In this document: positions 24,603 to 32,074 of the stretch, piece after piece
How the letters are laid out: every line of letters starts with the position of its first letter
How positions within the stretch are numbered: the stretch's first letter is position 1
Virus record (IMG/VR): IMGVR_UViG_3300030333_005399
Span: 1-64,000 of that record
DNA length: 64,000 bases
Direction: 5' to 3' (one strand)
Source of the DNA: a virus
Program-made: the position numbers and the translations under genes
Notes under the pieces: model-generated
Seen by the model: only the letters and a program-made list of their open reading frames with translations
What the model was told of the DNA's origin: nothing
The model's database searches: none

Positions 24603-25168
24603 TTGTTATCCTCTATTACTTTTTTTATTTTGTTTACTGCTTGACTTCCTATCCAACATTCGCCATCTTTAACTGCTCTATGATGATTGTAAAACATGTT
24701 GTATGGTCCTGGTTGGACATAACTTTCAAATGATTTTGCATTTGCAATTGCTTTGATAAAAAAATCCCCTGTTGTTTCTTCTATATATGTGTTACATATA
24801 AAGTCTACGTTACCGGCCTGTGCATGATTATAAAAGTGATCGTAGTTAACTGGTACCCACCAATCTTTATCCACTCTTGGACATTTTATTTCTATTCTAG
24901 ATCCTTTCCATGCAGTTAGAGATGCAACATCAAATGCATACGGTGGGTTTTTATGTCTACAAAACTGAGGAAACTTTCTAGTGAATGCAATTTCTGCTGC
25001 TACACCTCTCAATGCATCTAACGTAATCTTATCTTTACTTCTACTAGAATTTCTAGAATGTACACCTGTTGCGATGTTATCTATCTCAGTTAGTATATTA
25101 TCTGGTATTGTTTCAGGATCGAATAGATACGAAACGTTTATGCTAGTTGAAACTGCCGGAATTGCCAT
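24587..25168 (-). CDS. Putative PD-(D/E)XK nuclease-like protein
   Basis: A 193-residue protein. AFDVASLTAWKGSRIEIKCP (residues about 78-97) reads as the D...ExK core of PD-(D/E)XK nucleases, preceded by a helix with ALRGVAAEIAFTRKF that often carries the first acidic residue. VDFICNTYIEE continues the beta-sheet. It sits beside the glycosylase and UvdE genes, which suggests DNA repair, recombination or host-DNA breakdown. Catalytic activity is unproven. GGAG precedes the ATG. Confidence 0.6.
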   Translation of the reverse strand: MAIPAVSTSINVSYLFDPETIPDNILTEIDNIATGVHSRNSSRSKDKITLDALRGVAAEIAFTRKFPQFCRHKNPPYAFDVASLTAWKGSRIEIKCPRVDKDWWVPVNYDHFYNHAQAGNVDFICNTYIEETTGDFFIKAIANAKSFESYVQPGPYNMFYNHHRAVKDGECWIGSQAVNKIKKVIEDNKWEHF

Positions 25169-25574
25169 CCCAATACTCCTTTATATATTGCTTTAAAACT
25201 TTATCTTTTACCATATCTGGATTTTTAGGTATATTCTCCATTTGAAATATTTCCCATGAATCCATTGCATATTCACCTATTCCTGGTAAATCGCCTACAT
25301 GTACCCACGTTGGATCGTTTGTTACCCACTGTATACTCATTTTTATTAGTGTTTCTGCACGTTTATTATAAAACCCAAGTGGCTTAAGTAGTTCTGCTAG
25401 TTCTGTTTCATTTGCGTACATCATCTTTTCAGGCGTAGGCCACTTACTAAATAACTCTTCTCGCACAGTATCTACTTGTCGTCTATGAGTTAAGTTGAGA
25501 AGTATACAGCAAACCAACATTTGCCATGGATTATCTCTATATATTTCCTGTAAAAGTGGGCGTATTATTTTCAT
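25143..25574 (-). CDS. HhH-GPD DNA glycosylase, MBD4-like
   Basis: A 143-residue protein with the compact fold of the endonuclease III superfamily, closest in style to the MBD4 glycosylase domain: DNPWQMLVCCILLNLTHRRQ, LLKPLGFYNKRAETL, and the helix-hairpin-helix VGDLPGIGEYAMDSWEIF. There is no C-terminal Fe-S cluster. MBD4-like enzymes remove T, U or 5-hydroxymethyl-U from mismatches. The gene overlaps the upstream gene by 38 bases and the nuclease-like gene by 26. Confidence 0.75.
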   Translation of the reverse strand: MKIIRPLLQEIYRDNPWQMLVCCILLNLTHRRQVDTVREELFSKWPTPEKMMYANETELAELLKPLGFYNKRAETLIKMSIQWVTNDPTWVHVGDLPGIGEYAMDSWEIFQMENIPKNPDMVKDKVLKQYIKEYWDGNSGSFN

Positions 25575-26109
25575 GTAATTTCATTATTAATTCTCTCATA
25601 CCTTTTGTATAAGCTTTAGGGTTTTTAAACTCTCCAGTAAAATGTTCTAAACAAACAGCTGCATCTTCCCAATCTGTTCTAGCAATAGTAGGACTTGGTA
25701 CACCGTGAGCAACTTGATTTGCCAACTGCATTACCCATTGTTGCATAACACCATCGATAATAGGTGCAATACCAATAACACATTCAATCTCACCATCTGA
25801 AAACGTTGCATACATTAGCATAACATTATCTTCTATCCAATCAAGAGTCTTAGATTTTGGATAATCATGAAACTTTAGTAATCCATTGTACTTTTTAGCT
25901 TGACTTGTTTTGTACTCCAAGTAATCAAACACCTTTCCACATGTAGATTCGAATGGACCTTGTCCATCCCATTTATGACCAAAACCTGTGTTACCTACAT
26001 TAAGAAGTAAAGAAACCATTTCTTCTCTTCTATATGGGTCTTTACTTAACTCTCGCTTAATCCAAACAGATTCGTCTGGATTAAGCTTAGCTAATATCGA
26101 TTCTAACAT
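25537..26109 (-). CDS. Protein of unknown function in the repair block
   Basis: A 190-residue globular protein (VGNTGFGHKWDGQGPFESTC, LEYKTSQAKKYNGLLKFHDY, IECVIGIAPIIDG). The YKTSQ and EC segments could belong to a nuclease-like sheet, but no motif is convincing. It overlaps the glycosylase gene and starts by TAATG overlap after a small acidic gene, so it is co-expressed with repair functions. Confidence 0.55.
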   Translation of the reverse strand: MLESILAKLNPDESVWIKRELSKDPYRREEMVSLLLNVGNTGFGHKWDGQGPFESTCGKVFDYLEYKTSQAKKYNGLLKFHDYPKSKTLDWIEDNVMLMYATFSDGEIECVIGIAPIIDGVMQQWVMQLANQVAHGVPSPTIARTDWEDAAVCLEHFTGEFKNPKAYTKGMRELIMKLHENNTPTFTGNI

Positions 26110-26363
26110 TAGAATATAAAATCCGCATGCCCATTAAGAGCAGCATTAAAATCTGGATGTTCATCTAAATACCTTTCAAACTCATCATCGCTAGAAGTAA
26201 CAAATGGACCATCTTCATCAACGTCAACATCAAAATTTCCAGTTATTAGATCTTCTTCACTAGGATCGAACATGTTATTATGTGCAAAAAACGCTTCATC
26301 ACCTGGAACATCTCTGTCCAAGTCTACTTCAGTTGAAACGAAATCGTTATTTAAGTTTATCAT
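26109..26363 (-). CDS. Small very acidic protein behind promoter module C
   Basis: An 84-residue protein dominated by Asp and Glu (DLDRDVPGDEAFFAHNNMFD, NFDVDVDEDGPFVTSSDDEF). It is the first gene after promoter module C, with the shared GAGGTTACTA leader. Highly acidic early proteins sometimes mimic DNA or bind host nucleic-acid proteins; here that is only a possibility. Confidence 0.6.
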   Translation of the reverse strand: MINLNNDFVSTEVDLDRDVPGDEAFFAHNNMFDPSEEDLITGNFDVDVDEDGPFVTSSDDEFERYLDEHPDFNAALNGHADFIF

Positions 26364-26380
26364 TAGTAACCTCTTTTATT

Positions 26381-26437
26381 TATTATATTAGAATCTAAAC
26401 GTAAAAGCCTGTTATTGTACATGCTTTTTTTCAATTA
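26381..26437 (-). promoter_or_regulatory. Early promoter module C
   Basis: Minus strand: A-tract, ATGTACAA (26415-26422), 17 bp, TAGATTCTA (26389-26397), TATAAT, then GAGGTTACTA before the ATG at 26363. Confidence 0.75.
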
Positions 26438-26440
26438 TTT

Positions 26441-26575
26441 TTAATTAAATCCAGTCGTTAATAAACTATCAACGTACGACTCTTCGTCTTCATCATCATA
26501 AACATCACAGTGTTCATGACAATCTGAACATATATCGTGTAGTATTATTGTAGCATCACAGCAATCACTATACAT
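26441..26575 (-). CDS. Small Cys/His-rich acidic protein
   Basis: A 44-residue protein (MYSDCCDATIILHDICSDCH and on). Five Cys and several His (CC, C-x2-C-H-E-H-C) suggest metal binding, followed by an acidic tail (DVYDDEDEESYVD). A strong AAGGAG site precedes the ATG. It lies directly upstream of promoter module C. Confidence 0.6.
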   Translation of the reverse strand: MYSDCCDATIILHDICSDCHEHCDVYDDEDEESYVDSLLTTGFN

Positions 26576-26578
26576 ATA

Positions 26579-26743
26579 TTACTCCTTTTCTAGTTCTATT
26601 ATTAAATCTACAACTTTGCCATGAGCTTCATCAATGTAATATAATGAATCACTATTGATCTCACCATCATGACCAGTATTATACGCATCAGTTAGCGTAC
26701 CTTCTAAGTCTCTTAAAAACTCTAATATTTTATCTGTATCCAT
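26579..26743 (-). CDS. Small acidic helical protein
   Basis: A 54-residue protein (MDTDKILEFLRDLEGTLTDA, ending VVDLIIELEKE). It overlaps the upstream gene by 14 bases; the GGAG at its end is the ribosome site of the next gene. Function unknown. Confidence 0.55.
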   Translation of the reverse strand: MDTDKILEFLRDLEGTLTDAYNTGHDGEINSDSLYYIDEAHGKVVDLIIELEKE

Positions 26744-27071
26744 GTGCTAAATCTCCCCACATTAATAAAGAACAAACAACTAATTCATCGCCAGGTTTCC
26801 ATAACCTATTTTCTGGTAGATCATTGTACTCTCTGTAGATTTCACCAGTTGTACTATTCCAGATTTGGTCAATCTCAATATCATCACCATTAAGATGCCA
26901 ATCCACTGTAATTTCATAATTCTTAGCAATTGCTTCATCACGCTCTGGATGTGCAAGCATTTTACCTTCAAATAGTAATTGTGCAATTGTAACTTCTCTA
27001 ACACCATTTCCAACTTCATCGACACCTATATTGTCGTTAGCGTTGAAAACTGTTTCTTTTGTATTTAACAT
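26730..27071 (-). CDS. Small protein behind promoter module D
   Basis: A 113-residue acidic protein (FNANDNIGVDEVGNGVREVT, WHLNGDDIEIDQIWNSTTGE). It is the first gene after promoter module D with the GAGGTTACTAA leader. No family recognised. Confidence 0.6.
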   Translation of the reverse strand: MLNTKETVFNANDNIGVDEVGNGVREVTIAQLLFEGKMLAHPERDEAIAKNYEITVDWHLNGDDIEIDQIWNSTTGEIYREYNDLPENRLWKPGDELVVCSLLMWGDLAHGYR

Positions 27072-27088
27072 TTAGTAACCTCTTGTAT

Positions 27089-27150
27089 ATTATACTAGAA
27101 TCTAAACGTTTCAGGGATTAAAGTACATGCTTTTTTTCACTTTTTTTAAA
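27089..27150 (-). promoter_or_regulatory. Early promoter module D
   Basis: Minus strand: A-tracts, ATGTACTT (27121-27128), 16 bp, TAGATTCTA (27096-27104), TATAAT, then GAGGTTACTAA before the ATG at 27071. The upstream small gene's stop lies inside this module. Confidence 0.75.
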
Positions 27151-27252
27151 GTTTTTTACTCTTTTAATTTGAAGCGTATTGATTAAAAATTTAATACTTT
27201 CTTGGACATCTTCGTCCATTGATCCAAATAACTTCTGTATTTTTTTATTCAC
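27118..27252 (-). CDS. Small basic protein whose tail is encoded by promoter D
   Basis: A 44-residue reading from GTG at 27252, overlapping the end of the oxygenase gene (MNKKIQKLFGSMDEDVQESI, KFLINTLQIKRVKNFKKSEK). An internal ATG at 27219 is an alternative start. The last residues and stop are inside the A-tracts of promoter D. The helical, non-random composition supports translation, but there is no strong ribosome site. Confidence 0.42.
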   Translation of the reverse strand: MNKKIQKLFGSMDEDVQESIKFLINTLQIKRVKNFKKSEKKHVL

Positions 27253-27844
27253 CGTGATTTGATAATAACCAAGTTGTTGCTATGTATTTGTTGTTACTAA
27301 TAGGCATACTGCCTCTGTGAACATATGGAAAACCCGCAGGCCAAATACAAAATGTACCAGCTTTAGGTGTAACTTTAAAATCTGTATACAAAAAATCTGT
27401 AGTACCACCCTCGGTCACATCATTCAAGTAATACATAACTACAAACATTCTCTTACAAAACTTTTTTAGCTGTGGTTCTTCTGTATGCCATGCATTGTAG
27501 TGACCCTCATCTTTTATATATCTCTGTATTTGCCACGATGGATAATGAGATCCTTCGATAAACATACAGAATGGATCCCACTCACTTAGCTTACCATAAC
27601 CTTCTAAATATTTGTCAACGTATTCGTTAGACCTGACACAGAACAAATCAAACATGTGACCGTCCCACATGGTAAGATCTCTGGTATTTTTATAATCGTG
27701 CCTTACTCCTCCAGCTGTTTCGCCTTCGAATGTGTTCTCTATATTATCTTCGAAGTGTTGTATAGCTGCATCACATTCTCCTTGCGTTAATGCATTTGGA
27801 AAGACACCTATCGTATCATTAAAATCGTATATTCTTTTAAACAT
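27245..27844 (-). CDS. 2-oxoglutarate/Fe(II)-dependent oxygenase (prolyl-4-hydroxylase-like)
   Basis: A 199-residue double-stranded beta-helix oxygenase. The iron triad is visible: HTEEP in NAWHTEEPQ (H-x-E, the usual site being H-x-D/E), the distal His in YVHRGSMP, and the 2OG-binding basic residue shortly after (NNKYIATTW). VVMYYLNDVTEGGTTDF matches the family sheet. Such enzymes are abundant in marine T4-like phages; substrates (protein, nucleotide or sugar) are unknown. Confidence 0.85.
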   Translation of the reverse strand: MFKRIYDFNDTIGVFPNALTQGECDAAIQHFEDNIENTFEGETAGGVRHDYKNTRDLTMWDGHMFDLFCVRSNEYVDKYLEGYGKLSEWDPFCMFIEGSHYPSWQIQRYIKDEGHYNAWHTEEPQLKKFCKRMFVVMYYLNDVTEGGTTDFLYTDFKVTPKAGTFCIWPAGFPYVHRGSMPISNNKYIATTWLLSNHGE

Positions 27845-28080
27845 TAATTTAACTCTGGTTCAACATCATATTTATCTAACACTGCAAACTTTAATATCCA
27901 CTTCATATCTTCACCTTCGTCCCACTCTTCATACCCTACAAGCTTACAATTTTTAGTTGTCATTCTACTCACAACGTTATCAGTTTGTCTCTCTTTACTA
28001 CAAATAACATATATCAAATCTCCTTCAGATCTGACGAACACTTCATTTCCAGGTTTATTGTACGTTACTCCATCCTTCAT
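27844..28080 (-). CDS. Small beta-rich protein, KOW/Tudor-like
   Basis: A 78-residue protein beginning MKDGVTYNKPGNEVFVRSEG. GNEVFVRSEGDLIYVICSKE looks like a small SH3-like barrel. It overlaps the next gene as ATGA and the oxygenase by one base. Function unknown. Confidence 0.55.
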   Translation of the reverse strand: MKDGVTYNKPGNEVFVRSEGDLIYVICSKERQTDNVVSRMTTKNCKLVGYEEWDEGEDMKWILKFAVLDKYDVEPELN

Positions 28081-28388
28081 GATTCCGGCTTTTCCGTGTC
28101 ATTAACCCAAATGTTTTGTGTATAATCTATTTCGTGTTCTCCGTATTTGACCAAAACACTTTGTAGCTCATCTTCGGTTCTATCTAAATCTTTCTCCAAT
28201 TCTTTTACGTGCTTCCTATAAATCCTCTCTAATCTTTGAGCATAGAAGTACCAGGTAAAAAAACCCATTGAATAACCCATAATAATGTAGAACCATGGTT
28301 GAGAAGTTATTTGTATCGTGTAATCATATATATTCAACTTAACTCCTTTAGGATAAGTATAGTTTAACTTTCTCTTTATACTCGTCAA
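28077..28388 (-). CDS. Membrane-anchored coiled-coil protein
   Basis: A 103-residue protein: one membrane helix around residues 31-50 (PWFYIIMGYSMGFFTWYFYA), then a charged coiled coil (RLERIYRKHVKELEKDLDRT). The topology resembles small phage lysis or anchoring proteins. It overlaps the upstream gene by 41 bases. Confidence 0.55.
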   Translation of the reverse strand: MTSIKRKLNYTYPKGVKLNIYDYTIQITSQPWFYIIMGYSMGFFTWYFYAQRLERIYRKHVKELEKDLDRTEDELQSVLVKYGEHEIDYTQNIWVNDTEKPES

Positions 28389-29508
28389 CTGTCATATTAT
28401 TCATATCTAAAACCTTAGTATCAGATGGGAATGATTTGAACTCGTTAAAGTCTTCTACCAACCCAAGATTCAACATCATTTTTTGTCTACCCGTTGGATG
28501 ATCAACAATGTTAGATGTTCCCCACACTTTGTTAAAATCTAAATGATCGTACATTTCTCCAGGTCTAATATAATTTTCTATCCACCTAATGCTATCACAC
28601 ATGACATCTTCGGCATTATATGGTACAGAACCTGTATCTCGATAAACCATTTCCATAACTTCGTCCATAAACTTCTCTTTATTCATCCTAGAAGTGGGCT
28701 TTGCCATATACTTAATGCATTCTACTGCGTTAGTGCCATAGTAGAACATAGACTCTCTAACGACATACTGTGGAAACCAATCAGCTATATCAGATATGAA
28801 TGCAGCATATTGAAATTTGAACTTACGAAATCCATTTTTCACGTTCCAATCAAATAACCAATCACCTATTTCTCGTATCTCTCTTTTGTTTCCCTGTTCC
28901 AACCATTCTGCTAACTCTCTCACCATTTTCGGAACGTGTTCAACCATGAAGTAATCACCGTTTCGTTTATACTCTGATCCTTCTGGTGGTTTAGGAAAAG
29001 CTGGAAATTGGTATCCTATAGATGTATAAAACGGTTCGTGCTTTCCACTCTTTATTCTATCGGTCATTTCTTCTATCGTACTATCCAAGTAAAAGTGAGG
29101 TATGATTGTATTGTGGTATCCTGAAGGTTTCTGCGCATAGTTGATTGCTGAACCAGTTAATCTATGTACCATAAAAACAAACAACCATTCTGGTAATCCA
29201 AAAATAGAACGCTTATCTTGCCATGCACGAGATACAACATTACGTTGAGGAGACATCAATCCTTTTTGCATCTTTGGCCAGTATGGATGATCCTCGTTAT
29301 ATCCGTAAAAAACATCGTTTACTAACTGACTAAAACCTGCATACTTACGTTCTACAACATCGTATAGTTCCACTTGACACATTAAGTCATCTCCACCATC
29401 CCATTCCTGATGAGGTGTAAATCCTAAGTTACAGTCTTCTTGCTGCTTCTTGGCCAAGTCAAAGTATTTTAAAAAATTATCATAGTATTTGGTTGGTTCT
29501 ATACTCAT
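28348..29508 (-). CDS. Helical protein of unknown function, possible DNA-hypermodification factor
   Basis: A 386-residue protein. FVFMVHRLTGSAINYAQKPS and the W-rich end (RWIENYIRPGEMYDHLDFNK, VWGTSNIVDHPTGRQKMM) are distinctive. The style recalls helical proteins linked to thymine hypermodification (aGPT-pyrophosphorylase/5-hmdU kinase helical families), but I cannot confirm this. It overlaps the 2OG oxygenase gene as ATGA, and that gene overlaps thyX, so a shared pathway with thymidylate is plausible. It shares a general look with 15064-16002. Confidence 0.5.
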   Translation of the reverse strand: MSIEPTKYYDNFLKYFDLAKKQQEDCNLGFTPHQEWDGGDDLMCQVELYDVVERKYAGFSQLVNDVFYGYNEDHPYWPKMQKGLMSPQRNVVSRAWQDKRSIFGLPEWLFVFMVHRLTGSAINYAQKPSGYHNTIIPHFYLDSTIEEMTDRIKSGKHEPFYTSIGYQFPAFPKPPEGSEYKRNGDYFMVEHVPKMVRELAEWLEQGNKREIREIGDWLFDWNVKNGFRKFKFQYAAFISDIADWFPQYVVRESMFYYGTNAVECIKYMAKPTSRMNKEKFMDEVMEMVYRDTGSVPYNAEDVMCDSIRWIENYIRPGEMYDHLDFNKVWGTSNIVDHPTGRQKMMLNLGLVEDFNEFKSFPSDTKVLDMNNMTVDEYKEKVKLYLS

Positions 29509-30197
29509 ACCAATTTATCTCCTTCTCTCCAATGAGCTCTTGTAGTTTTCTCAGAAACTGGTTCATTATCGTAATAGTAGAAAGCTAAACTTCTCCTATC
29601 AATTTTAGTTGGGTTTGGGTGTCCATGTGGTGTACCATCAACATTGAATATAACCGCTCTGTTGAAAATGGGTTGTACTGAGATATGCTTAACTGCTAAG
29701 TCTTTGCTCCATATTTCCAACTCTCCTCCATCTCCTGGTTTCCAATCCCTATTCAGGTAATACAGTATGTTTACCTTTCTCCACATATCTAATTCTTCGT
29801 GATACGAAAAATCTTTATGTATTTCCAAGTGACCATCTGGTAATGTATGATGATAACCTCCACCGTGATAGCTGTCATCAGCTACCAATCCAGAATTACC
29901 TGTTAATTTTCTCAGCCACTCCATAAACTTATCTCCATTGAAATACCGACACATATATTGCATGTTAGGAGGTAGTTTACTTATAGTCTTTACACCACGT
30001 TTTAAATTGCTGTGCTCATGATTGTCATACTCACCATCACTGTTAACGTCGTAATCCTTTTCAGTTATAAGATCACACTCATCTGCTAATTTATGTGCTG
30101 TGCTTTCATCTAAAAAATCGTTTAATATTATGTACGGAGATGGAGTCTGTGCTTTATAAACTCTACTCAGTGTTTGTATATCAAACTTATTTTTCAT
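29505..30197 (-). CDS. 2-oxoglutarate/Fe(II)-dependent oxygenase
   Basis: A 230-residue oxygenase. GHLEIHKDFSYHE gives the H-x-D, the distal His is in GTPHGHPNPTKIDRRSLAFY, whose Arg binds 2OG. VNILYYLNRDWKPGDGGELE is the classic strand signature. It closely resembles the 44448-45230 protein (HCDFSIHDD, YMNHDW, HGHPTP), so the window holds two paralogues of one type plus the more distant 27245 protein. It overlaps thyX by 11 bases. Confidence 0.87.
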   Translation of the reverse strand: MKNKFDIQTLSRVYKAQTPSPYIILNDFLDESTAHKLADECDLITEKDYDVNSDGEYDNHEHSNLKRGVKTISKLPPNMQYMCRYFNGDKFMEWLRKLTGNSGLVADDSYHGGGYHHTLPDGHLEIHKDFSYHEELDMWRKVNILYYLNRDWKPGDGGELEIWSKDLAVKHISVQPIFNRAVIFNVDGTPHGHPNPTKIDRRSLAFYYYDNEPVSEKTTRAHWREGDKLV

Positions 30198-30879
30198 TTC
30201 TTGCGGTCCATGCTTTAGTAGTTTCTGGAAACTCTTTTTCCATTACTTTCAATAAAGCTTCGGCATAAACCTGTATTTCTACTTGTGCAGTCTTCTCGTA
30301 CCTAAGTTCTATAAAGTTCATAATACCTTGAAAGCTAGCAGTCCAATAAACTTCAGTATATTGTGATAGTGGTAATATTGCTCGTGCTTGTTCTTTACCA
30401 ACTCCAGCATCTAGTAAACTTTTGTAGTAAAGGTTTGCATACCAATGTGCATCTTTCCACGATTGCAATACACTTTCTTGATCTTCCACTGCACCTTCAG
30501 TTGCTTGTTTATTATCTTTAGATTGCTGTCTAAAAACCTCTGGTGTGTAGAAGTCTTTAACCTCTACATATCTGCCTGAGATCTCATTCCAAGCGTGGTC
30601 CTTTGTTGAGCTACTAGAAGATGTTTCTATACCAACTACATGCTTATACCACTGTCGCATAACAAACTCTGGTGCTTTAATGTGGAACTGTGCTTGTATG
30701 TGCCTAAACGGTGAGAAGTGTTTATGTTTAGCTAAGTATCTTACTAAAGCCCTGTCTTGCTTATCGAAGCTAGTTTTTCTTTTACCGAATGAAACTCTTG
30801 CAGAATTAACAACAGTCAGATCTGAACCTAACGTATCTACTAGTTCTACAAATCCCTTATCTAATACTGAAATCTTCAT
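30187..30879 (-). CDS. thyX: Flavin-dependent thymidylate synthase ThyX
   Basis: A 230-residue ThyX. Family marks: HFSPFRHIQAQFHIKAPEFV, MRQWYKHVVGIETSSSSSTK in the place of the RHRxxS motif (here QWYKHVVG), NEISGRY, and ILPLSQYTEVYWTASFQGIM near the active site. It makes dTMP from dUMP with FAD, NADPH and methylene-tetrahydrofolate. The ThyX signature is degenerate (Lys-His instead of Arg-His-Arg), which is common in phages. It overlaps both neighbours. Confidence 0.9.
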   Translation of the reverse strand: MKISVLDKGFVELVDTLGSDLTVVNSARVSFGKRKTSFDKQDRALVRYLAKHKHFSPFRHIQAQFHIKAPEFVMRQWYKHVVGIETSSSSSTKDHAWNEISGRYVEVKDFYTPEVFRQQSKDNKQATEGAVEDQESVLQSWKDAHWYANLYYKSLLDAGVGKEQARAILPLSQYTEVYWTASFQGIMNFIELRYEKTAQVEIQVYAEALLKVMEKEFPETTKAWTARNEK

Positions 30880-31066
30880 ACTTCTTTATGAACTTCTCCG
30901 TTTCTTTGTCCTGACCATCATATGTGCTACAATCCCAATACCAACCTTTCTTGCCATCTACTCCAACAGTCATATGAGCAACTATCAATTCAGCTAAAGT
31001 TCTAGTACTAAGATCATGATGTTTTACGTTGTACTTGTTAAGTACCTTTTCAATTAGATCCTTCAT
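30857..31066 (-). CDS. Small protein of unknown function
   Basis: A 69-residue protein (MKDLIEKVLNKYNVKHHDLS; GKKGWYWDCSTYDGQDKETE). It overlaps thyX by 23 bases and the PLP-enzyme gene by 17, so it is part of the same unit. Function unknown. Confidence 0.55.
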   Translation of the reverse strand: MKDLIEKVLNKYNVKHHDLSTRTLAELIVAHMTVGVDGKKGWYWDCSTYDGQDKETEKFIKKYEDFSIR

Positions 31067-31958
31067 CTCTTATTTCTCCCCATTCTCTAAAGCTATCTAT
31101 TCTATCGTAGATAGATTCGTCTATCAAATCTGGCTCCGCTCCAACATTCCACATCCATGCACCTGTACTACCACCTACCGACTTTGTTCCTTTATGCTTC
31201 ATGTATTTCCAAACCTTTGCATCGTAATTGTACACAGTTGGAAACGGAGGCCACCAATCTTTCTTTTCATTTTTTAAAAAGGGTAGCGGATCAGATATTA
31301 CATCTGATCTACCTAGCTCGCCTTCTTTGAGGTTTCTAGATACAGCGACAGAATAGAACTTAGCGTTTGGCCACCCGATTTGTAATCCTCTTGAAAGGAC
31401 TCCAGTTGATATGGCACACCATACCTCTTCGGGTTCTCCATGTTGTTTCGCTATAGTATCCGCCACCCTTACCACTCCAGCAACTACTAACGGGTGGTAT
31501 AAACCGAGTGGTACAAAAAAACCACCCGTTGATTCGGCGTACTCTTTGGCCATTTTATTTAAATTAGGCATGGCCGCAATTCTCCTAAATTTTGGTACGG
31601 CCCCTCTCTCAATGCACACAGCTTGATGATCCGATACTCGTTTTGATGAGGGCATGAATAATACAACCTTTTTACCGTACCTCTTCGCAGCTTCAAGTAT
31701 TGAGACTCCTGCTAGTCCCTTCCTTGGCTGCACATAAACAATAGTGTCCTCCTTGACTTGGCTTATGAGGTAATCTCCAAACCTTGCTTTACTTCCCACT
31801 ATCTTGTCGTCCCTAACCACATTGAATCCTTCGTGCTGAATTACCTCAGGTGTACCGTAAGGATCTTCCCATCCATCAGTCTGATTCAGGTACCACTCTC
31901 TCGTGTATTCCTGAAGATCCTTGTTCTTTCCATCAAGTATGTGATTATTATGAGACAC
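31050..31958 (-). CDS. Fold-type II PLP-dependent enzyme (tryptophan synthase beta / ACC deaminase superfamily)
   Basis: A 302-residue enzyme from a GTG start at 31958 (overlapping the upstream stop as TAGTG). RDDKIVGSKARFGDYL places the Schiff-base Lys as in ACC deaminase/cysteine desulfhydrase-type proteins (GNK.RK). GLAGVSILEAAKRYGKKVVL and MPSSKRVSDHQAVCIERGAV follow the superfamily pattern for the first domain; GGFFVPLGLYHPLVVAGVVR comes later. Likely chemistry is beta-elimination or beta-replacement on an amino acid. The substrate is unknown; location beside thyX is suggestive only. Confidence 0.75.
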   Translation of the reverse strand: MSHNNHILDGKNKDLQEYTREWYLNQTDGWEDPYGTPEVIQHEGFNVVRDDKIVGSKARFGDYLISQVKEDTIVYVQPRKGLAGVSILEAAKRYGKKVVLFMPSSKRVSDHQAVCIERGAVPKFRRIAAMPNLNKMAKEYAESTGGFFVPLGLYHPLVVAGVVRVADTIAKQHGEPEEVWCAISTGVLSRGLQIGWPNAKFYSVAVSRNLKEGELGRSDVISDPLPFLKNEKKDWWPPFPTVYNYDAKVWKYMKHKGTKSVGGSTGAWMWNVGAEPDLIDESIYDRIDSFREWGEIRDEGSN

Positions 31959-32074
31959 TACTTAAACCTGTTGTGAATGTCTTCTAGTAAATGTATGAAT
32001 GCTATACCAAACACCATCAGTCCACTGAACTGAATCATGGATAGACCGTCTGCCCACATTATAAAGTCACCCAT
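31958..32074 (-). CDS. Small single-pass membrane protein
   Basis: A 38-residue protein (MGDFIMWADGLSMIQFSGLM, VFGIAFIHLLEDIHNRFK) with one membrane helix. GGAG lies before the ATG inside the end of the SGNH-like gene; the stop overlaps the PLP-enzyme GTG. Confidence 0.55.
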   Translation of the reverse strand: MGDFIMWADGLSMIQFSGLMVFGIAFIHLLEDIHNRFK

